A stretch of 64,000 nt of DNA from Apium graveolens (taxonomy: Eukaryota; Streptophyta; Magnoliopsida; Apiales; Apiaceae): positions 234,493,111 to 234,557,110 of the forward strand of contig NC_133656.1 in the NCBI RefSeq assembly GCF_009905375.1, given 5' to 3'. Under the pieces are notes generated by a model. It saw nothing but the letters and a program-made list of their open reading frames with translations. It did no database searches and had not been told where the DNA came from. Position numbers and translations under genes: made by a program. This document shows positions 23,111 through 35,117 of this stretch, piece by piece; within the stretch, counting starts at the first letter, position 1; each line of letters opens with the position of its first letter.

Positions 23111-23519
23111 TTAACATCCTTTATAAAATTAACAAAACCTAAATCTCATCTCCTCCTTTCTCTAGCCTTCGCTAGTTTATAAATACCATTTTGACCCTAT
23201 TTTGTACCAAGGTGATTATACATAGCCTCATACTCCTTTAATTTTGCCTCCGCTACTGTCTTCTTGGCATTACGTCTAGCTTCCTTATATAAAATTCTTC
23301 TCATATCAACTTGTTCCTTATCTTGGCAACACATAAGTTCCTTAAAATGATCCTGTTTCATTTTTACTCGCTCCTACACCTCTTGGTCCCACCACCAAGC
23401 TTCTTTTTGAACCTGAACCTTTCCCGAGATAACACCTAACATATCCGTGGCCACATTTCTGATTGTACAGGACAATCTATTCCATATTCTATTAACATCC
23501 TCCCCATATAATATGTCTC

Positions 23520-24442
23520 GTGCCAAACCAATCATTTCTTTAAAATCCCTACTTTGTCTCCCTCTAAGTTTTTCCATAAAATGCTCGGTGTCACCTCCAT
23601 AATACCTTGTACTACTCTTTTCCTCATACATATATCCATTACCAACAGGCGATGTTGTGTAGTACATGTCTCACAAGGGAATTCTTTACAATTTTTGCAA
23701 TCCACGTTGCCTTTTCTCGTAAGCAGATAATCGATTTGTGAGTTACAACCTCCACTCTTAAAAGTAATCAAATGATCATCCCTCTTTTTTAAAGAAGAAC
23801 TAAAAATCACTAATTCATGTGCTAATGCAAACTCCAAAAGATCCCACCTACTCTTGTTTCTCGTCCCAAAACCAATACCCCCATAAATGCCTACATATCC
23901 ATCAGACTGTTCACCAATATGTCCATAAAGTCACCTCCTATATATAAAAACTGATCACTAGGTATCAACCTAACTATTTCATCTAAACAATCCCAGAAAT
24001 TCTTTTTGGCGAACTCACTCAAGCCAACATGAGGTGCATACACACTTACAATATTAATAACCTCTTCATTAACTACTAGTTTAAGTTTCATAATTCTATC
24101 ACTGACTCTATTCACTTCTACTAAATTCTCTTTCATGAGCGAATTTATCATAATACCCACACCATTTCTTGTATTCCCAACCCCTGAAGACCAAAATTTA
24201 AAGTCGTTAGCCTCCTTAGTGATATCACGTTTCCACTTAGTTTCTTGAATGCAAACCACATATATCTTTCTTTTCTTTAACATATCAACAAGCTCTAAAA
24301 ATTTCTCAGTGAGAGAACCTACGTTCAGCGAACCTACTCGAAAGTAGACATTGGTTGTCCCTTGACCCTCCCGAAAAACTCTTTCCCCTAAATTACTACC
24401 ACTATCACCACCACCACCCCTACCTCTTAACAAATCCATCAA
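23520..24442 (-). pseudogene. LINE APE-type endonuclease
   Basis: Frames 23891-24442 and 23532-23837 together cover an exonuclease/endonuclease/phosphatase fold: VGSLNVGSLT (Asn), VVCIQETKWK (catalytic Glu), NIVSVYAPHVGLSE, FLYIGGDF (Asp), then SQIDYLLTRKG and TQHRLLVMDI carrying the final Asp and His motifs. A frame break near 23885 separates the halves. It would nick target DNA to prime reverse transcription. Confidence 0.85.
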
Positions 24443-25163
24443 TCAAAGATAACTCTAAGACATGAAAATAAAAAACTTAATATTGGATTACATGAACCAT
24501 GTATCAAAAAAATCTACTTTTAAACATCGCCTAATATTTGATTATCTTTGGATCCAGTTCTAGTATTTAAAAATTAAGAGAACTCCTCATAGGATAAATT
24601 GAATAACTAATAAAATACTGATTAGAAAACACATACCAAGTTTATATACGGACAAAACTATAGACAATAATAAATTAGGAGGTCGGACACCTACCTAGTA
24701 AAGGAGTAGGAACATATCTTTTATTTAAAAAAAAATTACCTCGTTACTTTCGTCTTCTGATTGAAAAAATATAACAGTATTAATATGCATATAACAGTAT
24801 TACCGTACCTTATTCCTGACCGGTGTGTTCCGGATCGGAAGCCGTCATCGGATCTTTGATAAGTTTAATTTAAACCATTTTATATTAGTAGCAATCAAAA
24901 CAAAACCCCAAAACCAAAACCCTAGAGATGGCGTTGTCGGTGACACAACGGTAGATGGTCACTGTTCTACTGTGTTTGTCGGCTTTATTAGCTTTTAATT
25001 TAATAATCACGGGTTATTGGCTGGGTCACCATGTATGTTATGGGTATGCTAGGCTTGTGGTTTTTGCGTTTAGGTTCGGATTTGGATTTACTACTCTCTT
25101 AGGCTCTTAGGCTTTGGAGTAGTTTATGGACATAGATTTAGGTGGTTATCAGAACTTTTAAAA

Positions 25164-25418
25164 ATGATTTATATTCATATGACATATGTTTTGACCTTCA
25201 TGCTCCTGATTATTGTTGTGTTTTCAGTTATTGCTATACGCATGACTCCACGAGATCCGTGTCGTTCTGAGATAATACTCATTGACAGTTATTCATACAT
25301 CTTACAGAGATTGGTTAGTTATGAAACGGTGTGGAAATATTTGGAGATTTTTATACAATCATTGAAGTTTAAACCAATAAAAATGGTTAATAGAAATGTT
25401 TGCAAAAAAAGGGGCTAG
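25164..25418 (+). CDS. Hypothetical short ORF with an N-terminal membrane-like segment
   Basis: 84 codons. Residues about 7-24 are strongly hydrophobic (VLTFMLLIIVVFSVIAI), followed by a mixed basic tail. No known domain, no visible promoter, and the flanking sequence is non-coding, so chance is likely. Confidence 0.15.
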   Translation: MIYIHMTYVLTFMLLIIVVFSVIAIRMTPRDPCRSEIILIDSYSYILQRLVSYETVWKYLEIFIQSLKFKPIKMVNRNVCKKRG

Positions 25419-26762
25419 AAAGTGAAAATAAAATTTAAATTGGGTTAGAAATGTAAACAAAGGAAAAACTTTATTTTGGACCTAAACTGGAAATATCTCA
25501 TATAAAAAATAAAATGATAGCACGAATTAATAGTATCAAACAAGAACATTAAAATTTGGTGATTTCATAATAATTAAAAGAATATTAATTAAATATTAAG
25601 ACTAATAATTTAAAGTAAAATTAAATTCAATGACATACAATTTTTTTTAACCGAAAACAGATTTGACCACTAAATTGGATTAGGCCATACATATGAAACA
25701 CAAACTAAAATTGATAAATGTAACGGTAACGTTATCATATGAACAAATTTTCATTAAACTAAAACTATTTATTTATATAATATTCATATGAATTTGACCA
25801 ATACAATTGGCTTTGCATTAACAAAATTACTATAAACTATATCCTTAACAAATTGGATTTGGCTTTTATTATTTCTAGAATCACACACATTTTATCACCC
25901 TGTATTAGTGTACCTGATTCCTATATTTTTTTAAACTCAAAATGTCACTTTTCAGGAGGAATGTAATTCATGACAAAATCCAGAGTGATTTAATCAATAC
26001 GTCGGTCGTAAATAGTCCGGTGATAATCGGGGTAAGCCATCATTACGACTTCAAATATTTGAGTCACGGGACAAATCAAATATCAATTGACATCAATATT
26101 TCACTAAATTTGTAATTCAAATTTAACAAACTTTATTGTATATTTTATGTTGTGACCTAGACTTATATAACTCTTATTGACTATTTGGATACTTGCGATA
26201 AGTAAACTTGTAAATGAAACTTTAGGAGGCTTTGGCATTTGTCGCAAGACATGAAAATATCGTTCCATTACAGTATTGAACTTGAGAAACTGTTATTTGG
26301 AATCTCCTGGAATTTCTAGTGGTTTGAACTAAAAAAGTGCATCAAAAAATTCATGTAACAAAGTTTAAATTACAGGGGAACATTTTATTGTGTCCAACTT
26401 AAAATAGAAATTGACATAATAAACTTTAGCAAAATCGCACAGGGAACAAAATAAACAAAGAAAACAAACCTATATGTAATATTGATTCTTTGATTGACCT
26501 GAGTAAAAAGATTTAGTATTCCACTTGTGGATGAAAAAAAATTAACAACAATAACAACAACAATAATAAGATGAATGCATATAAGCCCAAGAGAAATTCA
26601 AAACCTTAAACAATAAGTTGAGGTAAATATACCACTATTAAGAAAAAAAAATTGATAGTTTTACTTGATACCGGCTTTCAATTTTTAGGGTGATGATCAT
26701 TTTGGTAAGAGTCTTACAAAAATGCATATTTATTCATAAATTTTAGACCAATTAAATTACAT

Positions 26763-27044
26763 TTGGACAATCTGATCCTTGAAGAAATAGATGGCAACAA
26801 GTTAAGAAACTATTTTAATAAAATCGTTGAGGACATTACCATTCCACAAGAAGTGAGTGATTATAATGTAAGAGTCCTTAAATGGAACATGTTAGATAAA
26901 TATTCAAATGTTTCAATTTATATCTTTATGCCCATTAAACAAAAAACATATGAAAAAGACCGATTTGTTTTAATTTTTTTAGCACACATAACATGTATTA
27001 TATGGGCTCTAAATGGGTTGATGGTCGCTCTAGAGACATTTTGA
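26763..27044 (+). CDS. Hypothetical short ORF
   Basis: 93 codons opening at a TTG in the given frame; the first true ATG is at about 26790. The composition looks protein-like (EEIDGNKLRNYFNKIVEDIT) with a hydrophobic end near residues 75-90. It may be a fragment of an old transposon protein; not recognised. Confidence 0.15.
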   Translation: MDNLILEEIDGNKLRNYFNKIVEDITIPQEVSDYNVRVLKWNMLDKYSNVSIYIFMPIKQKTYEKDRFVLIFLAHITCIIWALNGLMVALETF

Positions 27045-27171
27045 AAGATCATAAAAAAGTATTATGTTAATGAAATTAAAAATGAATTTGACTATTAGAA
27101 CTTTAAGAAGGAATGCATGGGTGAAGTAAAATGGGGACCGGTCACCCAGACATAGAGGAGGTGTTAATCCC

Positions 27172-28210
27172 TAACAATACAACAACATAATTACAAATTG
27201 GGGTTGAATGGAATTCCAGTTTCTTTTTGTTTTTCTGAAAAATTGATTCTTAAATATACAACTGTGTTTGAGAATATGCAAAATACAAATAAGACTTTAT
27301 AAGTATTCTACTAACACAAATTAAACAAACACAAGTTTAAAAACTTTCTGGTGGATTTTTCTTTCCACCAGAGATGTATATATTGAAGAAAACTCTATGA
27401 TGCAAAATGCACACAGCTGCTTACAAGTATGTTACAACTTAGAACTTCAGAATGCTAAAGATACAGCTTTCTTTCTACTTGTTGTTCTAGTTAAATTCTT
27501 AGTTCTAAGATACTTGTTACACTTGGTTTATATATTCACCAAATTTACATGTGTAATAAGACAAAACTAATATACCTATCTGCTTGGAAATGGAAATGCT
27601 TCATTTTCTTCTAAAACCTGCAAACAGGCTCCCACATTCCTTTTGTGCACTATCATCTTATGTGACTCTGTCAGCTCCTGTCAAGTCACTGTCAACTGTT
27701 ATCTTGTCGATTATCCGTTGATGCTTCATACAAGTCATCCGTTGATACTATATTAGTATCATCGGTTGAAGCATTCCTGATAGCATCCATTGATAGCTTT
27801 ATTAGTTATCCATTGATGGCTTAACATCCTTATCCGTTGAGGGTATAATGAGATCCCTGTTGAAGCTTGTAGAGTCATCTGTTGGAGCTTTGTAGATTAG
27901 CAGTTAAAGTTGTTTCTGTAGCAGTTGATACTCTTTCACTTATACAAAATTACAAGATATTTTATATTTACAATTACCCACCTATCTTGCACATCTTCCT
28001 AGCAGTCAACATGACTTAAAAATATAATCCCTACTAAATCCCCCAGATATTATAGTTTACAGAATATTTTACAAACTTATTAATCATAAGCTACTCCTTC
28101 AACAGATAGACTAACTGAGGTTATCCTCTGAAGGCTACAAAAATACACTTAACAAATTTACTTAGGGTGTTTTGGTGAATTATCATCTAAACTATAACAT
28201 GTTCCTAACA
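27172..28210 (-). repeat. B 3' LTR
   Basis: 1039 bp. In sense orientation TGTTAGGAACATG...GGGATTAACA, the same ends as C and D (TGTTAGGAATATG...GGGAATAACA). It contains CTGGTGGA/TCCACCAG at 27348-27371 and a cluster of ATCCGTTGA-type motifs at about 27710-27850. A TATATA word near 27528 on the minus strand is the probable promoter. Confidence 0.88.
27348..27371 (-). other. Conserved 8-bp hairpin in the B LTR
   Basis: CTGGTGGA 27348-27355 and TCCACCAG 27364-27371, loop of 8 bases. The same stem with different loops occurs at 38719-38742, 39048-39073, 44540-44563 and 56196-56219. Confidence 0.75.
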
Positions 28211-28220
28211 ATATCCCCCA
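28211..28220 (-). promoter_or_regulatory. B polypurine tract
   Basis: Sense TGGGGGATAT immediately before TGTTAGG. It corresponds to AGGGGGAGAT in D. Confidence 0.85.
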
Positions 28221-28404
28221 ATTTATGTCTAATAGAATTATAGGCATAAATTCAGGTTGACTTGATTATAACAAAACACCCTTACAAAGATAATACATTA
28301 AACAGTAGATAATTTGTAAAGTGATGCAGCATTATTAAAATGAACAAAAGTGATACAAGAAAGTTTACATGCCATAGTCAAGGTGCTCCTCTATCCTGAG
28401 AAGA

Positions 28405-31400
28405 TCATTTCTTTTTCCTTGATTCCCTTGTCTTCTTTCCCAATTTTTCATTATTTTCCTAAATTTGAAGTTGGAGTTGTCTGTAGAATTCAGCTTCATC
28501 TTCTTCATTGATATCCAGCATCTCCTTCATTTCCTTGAGAGTTTCATTGCTTGATATTTTAAGCCGATCTTCAAGTCTAAAAAATCTTCTGACATACTTT
28601 TCATCCCTAAACTTCATGATCTAGTAGGGTTTCATGTGCACTTTATTCCCAGTGTTTGGATTAGTTAGAACCCTTGGTAGTGAACTAGGATCTCTCCAGC
28701 TTTGTCTTATTTGACTTATCTTGTTGAGTATTTCTGACTTGGCAACCTTTGTGAAACTAAAGCCCTTTTTCATTGTAGCTTTTATTGAGAATCATGTAGA
28801 CGGTCTATGTTATCTCATTACCCCCTTTGTATTTGAAGACCAATCTTTCTGGAAGCCTGTAGTTAGCATCAATCCCTCTAACTTCATACAGTTCTTCCAA
28901 AAAGAGTTCAATGTCTGAAAATTTCTTGATGTCACGGATGTAGAGTTGATCATCCCTGTTGACAGTAGGTTTGGGTTTTGAGATGGCTTTGGTTGGTGGC
29001 AAGGTTGGCTTGGCTCCCTTGTGTTTCTTTATTGGGTTCCTCTTCTTTGTTGGCAATAGAATGTTTAGATCAGGAATTAGTAAGTTATACCAATCTATAG
29101 GTTCATCTTTATCACTATAGGTTCAGCATGAAAGTTTACCACAGGATTGACCTTGAATTCAGCTTCTTTCATAGTGGTTACAGTTGGTTGACTTGTAGAT
29201 ATATATTGGGATGGTTCACTTTCCTTATTTGGTCTCTTTGCATGCATCTTCATCCTCTTGCCAGGCTTCCACTTGGGCTTCTACACTTTCTTTTCATCAT
29301 CCACTTTTTCCTTAGATTCAGTTACAGGCTCGTCAACCTTTTTTTGAGCTTCAACATTAGTATCCTGCTTTTTCTTCTTCTTTGAATGTGACTTAGTCTT
29401 TAGCCTCAAATCTTCTTATTTCTTAGCTTCTACAAATTTGAGATGACCACTCATAATGCAAATTATCTTCCCATATATGTAGACTTTTGCAATTTTATTT
29501 CTCAAGGTGTAGTCGTTGGTGGATTTATAGCAGGCTATACACTTTCCCATTAGCTTATCCTCATCGGGCCTAGGAGGTGAATAATCAAGCAGCATTGGAT
29601 GTTTGGTTGAAAACCTGAAAGTTGATGGTTTTGGCTTGAGCTCCATAATGGGCTTGAGTTCATTGGATATTGAAGTTTCTCCCTTTGCACCACTTTCCAG
29701 CTTCATTTCTCTTAAAGTTAGTGGCCTCAACTGTGTGATGTGTTTCACATATTTTGATTGGTTTGTAGTTGAGCCAAAAATTTGAGCAATTCTTTCATCA
29801 ATTTTCTTGTTCTTTTCTTTGAGCTCCGATTCAGCTGTAGCTAGATTAATGAGATTTATGCTTTCCATCCCCCCTTTGCTGATGGTTTTGGCATGGTGAT
29901 AGCTGGAACTAACACTTTGGTTACTTGAACATGCACTCCCTTCTCCCTCTTTTTGTTATTATCAAGTAGAAGAGAGGTTGAATTTTGTGCATCCACCAGC
30001 TATTGGAGTAGTATCTTGGCCACTGAGTCTACAATATTGGACATTCTTATACTCAAGGCCTCATCCTTCCTTGTTGCATCATTTTCCTTCCTGAGCTTTA
30101 GCTGTATTTCTCTCATTGTGGCTGCAGGAATCTTCTCATCCAGCCTTATGGACACATCCTTTGTCACTTCATCAATTAATTGTTTAAGGCCATCCAATTC
30201 TATATATTGCTTGAGATTTAGAATTCTGTGAAGTTGAAGGGACTCAAGATGTGCTTGAAGAATTGACCTTGTACCAGCATTGGCGGTGGCTGCTAGAGCT
30301 TGTTGAGTTTGATGGATTAACTTGAACAGTGTGGAGGTGAATTGATGAGAGCTGTATTCTTTACTAAACATCCAGTCAAGAGTAGCAGTTGTGGAACTAG
30401 GGTATGCATCTCCCCCTATGGTCATGCCAGCTTCTTCATCAAAGTTTGCATCAAACTCTTCATCATTATCTGCTCTAAAATCTGAATCAACATCATTTGT
30501 AGGAGGCAATGTTGAAATGGAATGTTTGGCCCTTTGCATAGATGATGTTGTGTGAACTAGGTTTAGTGTCCTCTCAGCCTCCACATTGTCCTGAGCAGCC
30601 AATGTTTGGTAGGTTGTAACAGGGTGAGTAAATGTCTCAGCATCCAAAGAGATAGAATCTATAACAGCCATGTATTCTTGTTGATATAGTCTCTATTTTT
30701 CTGCATCACTAACATCCATTGACTCACTAGAAATGGCTTCCATACTTATTTCTCATGTGACCACATTTCTCTCTTTATATCTATATTCTTGCATCAGGGC
30801 TCCCCTTGGCTCACCACCCTCACAACCTCACCTTCACCTACTAAGGTGGAACTCCCCTCACTCACTTTTTCCATACTTGAAGAAACAGTGTGCATTAATG
30901 GTCTCTCTTCCTCTCATTTTTCCTGGGAGCAACCCACCATCTCACTCAGTTCACTCCATTCCCTTAATCATAAAAGTGATTGAACAACTACTAAATCATC
31001 TGCACTTGTAATAGATTTTGAGATGTCAAGTTGTGCAATGACTGTCAACGGATCTGTGAATGTGTAGCTGTGACTATCAACGGATAACTGTTGTGAAGCA
31101 TATCCATTGAAGGAAAATCACTTATCAACGGATGATGAATATCTGTTGATGAAAAAATAAATAAAAGGAATAGAGGTTGAAAATCATTGTTGAGTTTGTG
31201 GAGATTGATTTTAGATTTTGGTGCATAGACTCTTCAACAGCAGGAGAAAGAAATGGCAAGTGATCCAAAAAAATCATTAATTAGATGATGATCACTTGTT
31301 TGAGTGTTGGGCTCCTCCTTGAGTTTAAGAGATGGAGAATCAAAAATTGATGTGAAAATTATGTCCACATCCAGAGAGAAAGTTGAAGAGTTTTGTGATT

Positions 31401-32800
31401 GAGGTGTATCAATTATTAAAGAGTGGGGTTGTGACTCCACATTTACTGGAGCCACATCAAGCTGAATTTGAGAAGGTGCAGATACCGAGTCTTAGACTTG
31501 AGTTTGCACTGTGTATGTAACATGTGACTCCCTCATTGTTTTATGTTTCTTCTTTCTAGTATAAGTTTGGGCTAGGTTTGAAGTGTCCCTACCCCTTTTG
31601 TTTTATGCTCCTGGTTGGGAGCTTGTTTCAATAGTTACATCCTTTTGGGAGGATGCAAATAGGGATGTGCTAATGTCCTTTTCAACAACTACAGTATGTT
31701 CGGAGACTACAGTGTGGCTAGGTTGGGTCACACGTACCTCACCCTCCTTATTCTTGGGGCTTCTTTAATTTTCACCCCTTCCCTCACCTTTCGCACCACC
31801 ATGTTCACTCCCCTCAAGTGCTTTGGTGGTTTTTACAACTAGTTTCTTTTGAGAGACACTAGAGGTTGGTTTCTTTGCTTTAGATTTTGAAACTTCGGGT
31901 TAAGTGGCTTGGATAGGAATCTGTTTGGTCATTGTCACAGATTCCATAGCCACTATTGAAGGCAAAGAATTTGGAGGTTGGGAAGAGATAGGAGTAGATG
32001 TATTTACCTCACTTACCTGAGGTGCATCAATGATAGGAAGATAGGGGCACTTCACTGTTTAGATTATTCCTCATCAAATCCATAAGAACTCTCTTTTCTT
32101 GAACCCAACAATCCAACTTGTTATTTGGGTTCTCAATTACCAAGTCCTTGGAAACATGGTTAGCTAGCATCATAAGGAATCTAGCATAGTACATATTTCT
32201 AGGTCGTTTTTGTATGTCTCCTAGTTTATACCCTATTTCTCGCAGGACATAGTTGATAAAATTAAAGTACTTATCAGACAAAAGCATGTAAAGCATGTTA
32301 AGAAGAGCAGAAGTAATGGAATCAAAATTGCTAATTTTACCAAAAAATACTATAATGAAAACATCACACAAATAGCTCCACTCCTTCCTAAGTCCTTTTC
32401 TCTAATTAATACTACCTAAAGTAGCAGTATCTAGAGCATAACCCATGTAATTAAGCATTTTAACTACATCAGTGTCAATGTGTGGAGCAGTTGTGTTATT
32501 TTAAGGTAGTTTGAAACAGGATTGAACAGCATCTGAATTAACACAATAATTATTACCTTTGATAGTAAAGGTAAGAGTCATATTTTTAGAATCAAAAGCA
32601 GCAGTAGCCCATATCTCTTCTACTACTTCACAACAGATGACTGGTGCTTCGAGCATGGAATACTTGAGCTTGCAGTTGCAGATGAACTCCATCATCTTGT
32701 GATAGTCTTCATGGGCAACACTCTTGTCTACCAATGCTATGAAATTGTTCTTCTCATAAACATACCCTATCCGGGACATAATCTTCACAACTGATGCCAT
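28405..32800 (-). pseudogene. B extra 3' ORF (counterpart of D 50604-55123)
   Basis: Starts MASVVKIMSRIGYVYEKNNF at 32800 and ends with a basic tail and TGA at 28405-28407. Surviving frames are 32501-32800 (N-terminal domain to QSCFKLP), 32027-32371, 31234-31455, 30000-30671 (coiled-coil region, AHLESLQLHRI), 29416-29868 and 28805-29056 (DIKKFSDIELFLEELYEVRG). It is homologous to the D ORF along its whole length but broken in many places. The motif cluster 31045-31152 corresponds to the D cluster 52255-52370. Function unknown. Confidence 0.82.
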
Positions 32801-33277
32801 ATTTTCTATGAGTTATAAAGAGAAAGAGGGTTTTGGAGACGAAGAAAGTAAAAGTTGCATTGTGAAATTAGAGAAAGATAAAAGTGAGATTCGAAAATGA
32901 AATTGGCTTTTATACTTCCTGAATTAACACATACAAATGATTAAAAAAAATAAATTAAACAACCAATGATAATTACCAAATATAACCATTTAAAAATAAA
33001 GTAAACTGTAGAAATTCTAAAACTGTCCATCAACGTATACATACAAAACTGTAAGTATTCATCAACGGATAAGGTTTTAGGATCAACGGTTATAATTGAT
33101 CAACGGATGACAAGTATACTAGTACTTGTTGAGGAATGATACATCTAGAAATATTTTTGACTTTCAAGAATTATCCGTTGAATAAGTAATTTTGATATAG
33201 CCAAAATTTCACTTCTCAAGAAAATCAAATTTAGTTCTGGCTGCATTACAAATTGCATGGACATCACTAATAGTAAA
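32801..33277 (-). other. B spacer between RNase H and extra ORF
   Basis: No gene. It holds AACGGAT-type motifs near 33065, 33100 and 33172 and several degenerate ones. D (50060-50603) and C (57841-58360) have a motif-bearing spacer at the same place. A subgenomic promoter or leader for the extra ORF is conceivable. Confidence 0.6.
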
Positions 33278-33553
33278 TTAAGAGTAATTTAACATACCTA
33301 ACTCACTTACCAACCTAGTAAAAGTTGATCCATCGAGTGGCTTGGTAAAGATATCTGCAAGTTGCTTCTCACTTGGAACAAAATGAAGTTCCACAGTACC
33401 ATTCATGACATGTTCCCTTATGAAATGATACTTGATGTCAATGTATTTTGTCCTTGAATACTGCACTGGATTTTCATTAATGGCAATGGCACTTGTGTTG
33501 TCACGGAAGATTGGAATCTTGTCCACATGTAGACCATAATCCAACAGTTGATT
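33278..33553 (-). pseudogene. B RNase H C-terminal part
   Basis: Reads [74 protein letters not shown], the copia RNase H end shared with C and D. It is cut at its N-terminal side by the E LTR; codons upstream of about 33554 belong to E, not B. Confidence 0.88.
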
Positions 33554-33554
33554 T

Positions 33555-35106
33555 TGAAGGGTTTCGAGCACATAAACGCAACGGAAACAGTAATTAAAAA
33601 CGTGAAAAAACCATAATTTTTGAAACCCACCGCATGATCCATGCGAAAAATATATATTTAATTCGTAGATCAGATTGTTTACCTTAAGAAGCTTTACCAA
33701 TTGGTTGACTAATGGAGATCCAAAGCTTGTTCAATTATCATGCATCCCGCTCTCGCGATCTAGCATCCACGTGAATGCTTGAACTCAAGGATTGGATGTG
33801 TACTAGCACAAACCCGTTTCTTCTTGCTCTCTCCATCTTCTCTTTTGGTGGCTAGGGTTTTAGTAAAAGTCTTGCACCCCCAAAAAATAAGCCACACAAG
33901 AGATATTATATAGAGAGTAGAAAAATGACTTATAACTCTTAACTAATTAGGAGTTATTATTAATTCGAAATTCCTATTTGTATTATAATTAAGTCTTACT
34001 TAATTATTTAACAAATAAATTTCATAATTAATATTAGTAAATTTGAGTATCATTATTTATCTAATTAATTAAGTCAAACTTAATTAATATTATAAATAAT
34101 TCAAATTACTTTAATTTAATTTAAATCCAATTAAAATTAAATAATCCTTAAAGCATTCTTTTTGTGTGACCCCATAGGTTATTATTACATTGGCAACGAA
34201 TTTTAAATCTAATTTAAAATCATAAAAAATGAGCGGCATCTAGTAATACATCATTGCTACCCAAGTAATAATAATTGAATCGGTGATCGATCAAACCTTT
34301 CGTGAATAATGTACAATGTAATATAATCCCTTTAACCACATATTATAGATTAAACTAGAGGCATGTAATGTGTCATCCTCATCAATGTTTAATCCAGGTT
34401 TTCTTGATCAATGAGTAGACCGTCATATCAAATCAATATTTGAGCGTGACCACGCATTTTGCAGTCTAGCTCACACAAAAAACCAATAATATCACTCCTA
34501 AAATAGGAGGGTTAAATCCCATCTAGATCATTCATATTTCTCATACGATTCATAATATACCCAATGTCCACTTTTATCATTACCCGATCAAGGATAAATT
34601 TTAATGGAATCAATGTATATTAATTCTCGTATAGAAATATAATGACTTCAGGTCTAAGGACCATTACATCATTATCACTGTGAGAATTACTTATGACACA
34701 ACAGATATGTAGAATCTCACATCGGGTCTATCCAGCACCATGTACATATACATCTGCCTGTATGTTTGACTTTAGTATCACTATACCTATGATCAATAAG
34801 ATGTGATCATCAGTCAACAAATACACTAGTCTTAATGCATTATTATTGTCCCTTAATAATAATACTCGACTAGGGACCTTTAGGAATATTGATACTATTC
34901 TCATAATCTCATTTCTAAGTCACGTACTTAGAGATATAGAATTGAATATCATATTCCAAGGACATTTATTAATCTAACATTTATATCGCAGTAAATTACG
35001 AATTAATAAATTATAAAGGAAATAATTGATAGAACATAAATATTAATAATCCTAATATTTTAAACTAAAACATCATAGTGTTGTCTCTAGGGCACAAACA
35101 CTAGCA
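33555..35106 (-). repeat. E 3' LTR
   Basis: 1552 bp; sense TGCTAGTGTTTGTGCCC...CGAAACCCTTCA. TATA-like TATATAATATCTC on the minus strand near 33904-33918. The end region CCGTTGCGTTTATGTGCTC resembles the A2 LTR end. It lies directly on the RNase H codons of B. Confidence 0.85.
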
Positions 35107-35117
35107 ATCTCCCACTT
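35107..35117 (-). promoter_or_regulatory. E polypurine tract
   Basis: Sense AAGTGGGAGAT before the LTR, identical to A1 and A2. Confidence 0.88.

Larger units (their letters stand above)
20985..24442 (-). mobile_element. Degraded RTE-type LINE
   Basis: Minus-strand non-LTR retrotransposon. In sense order: endonuclease (24442 to about 23540), linker, reverse transcriptase (about 23110-22094), a C-terminal region (about 22093-21620) and a 3' tail whose GGGTAAGGCTGCATACGTTA and CCTCCCCAGACACTACC blocks match the standard end of plant RTE LINEs and their SINEs. Multiple frameshifts and stops. The 5' end is set at the endonuclease ATG; the true end may be slightly upstream. Confidence 0.88.
24443..27171. 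other. Region with no recognisable gene
   Basis: AT-rich. Two weak plus-strand frames stand out (25164-25418 and 26763-27044); neither matches a family I know. The rest shows no element termini or domains. Confidence 0.5.
27172..33554 (-). mobile_element. SIRE/Maximus-like copia element B, 3' part
   Basis: Minus-strand copia: 3' LTR 27172-28210, PPT 28211-28220, a long decayed extra 3' ORF (28405-32800), a spacer with ACGGAT motifs, and the end of RNase H (33278-33553). At 33554 it is interrupted by E, so RT, integrase, gag and 5' LTR lie beyond the right edge. Homology with C and D shows it is the third member of this group. Confidence 0.88.

Noticed and set aside
24890..24960. Host gene start at AACCCTAGAGATGGCG (ATG 24928)
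   Set aside because: The frame closes after a few codons and no downstream exon is recognisable.
25164..25418. Host gene in the gap between the LINE and element B
   Set aside because: No conserved domain, intron signals or flanking structure; kept only as a very low-confidence ORF.
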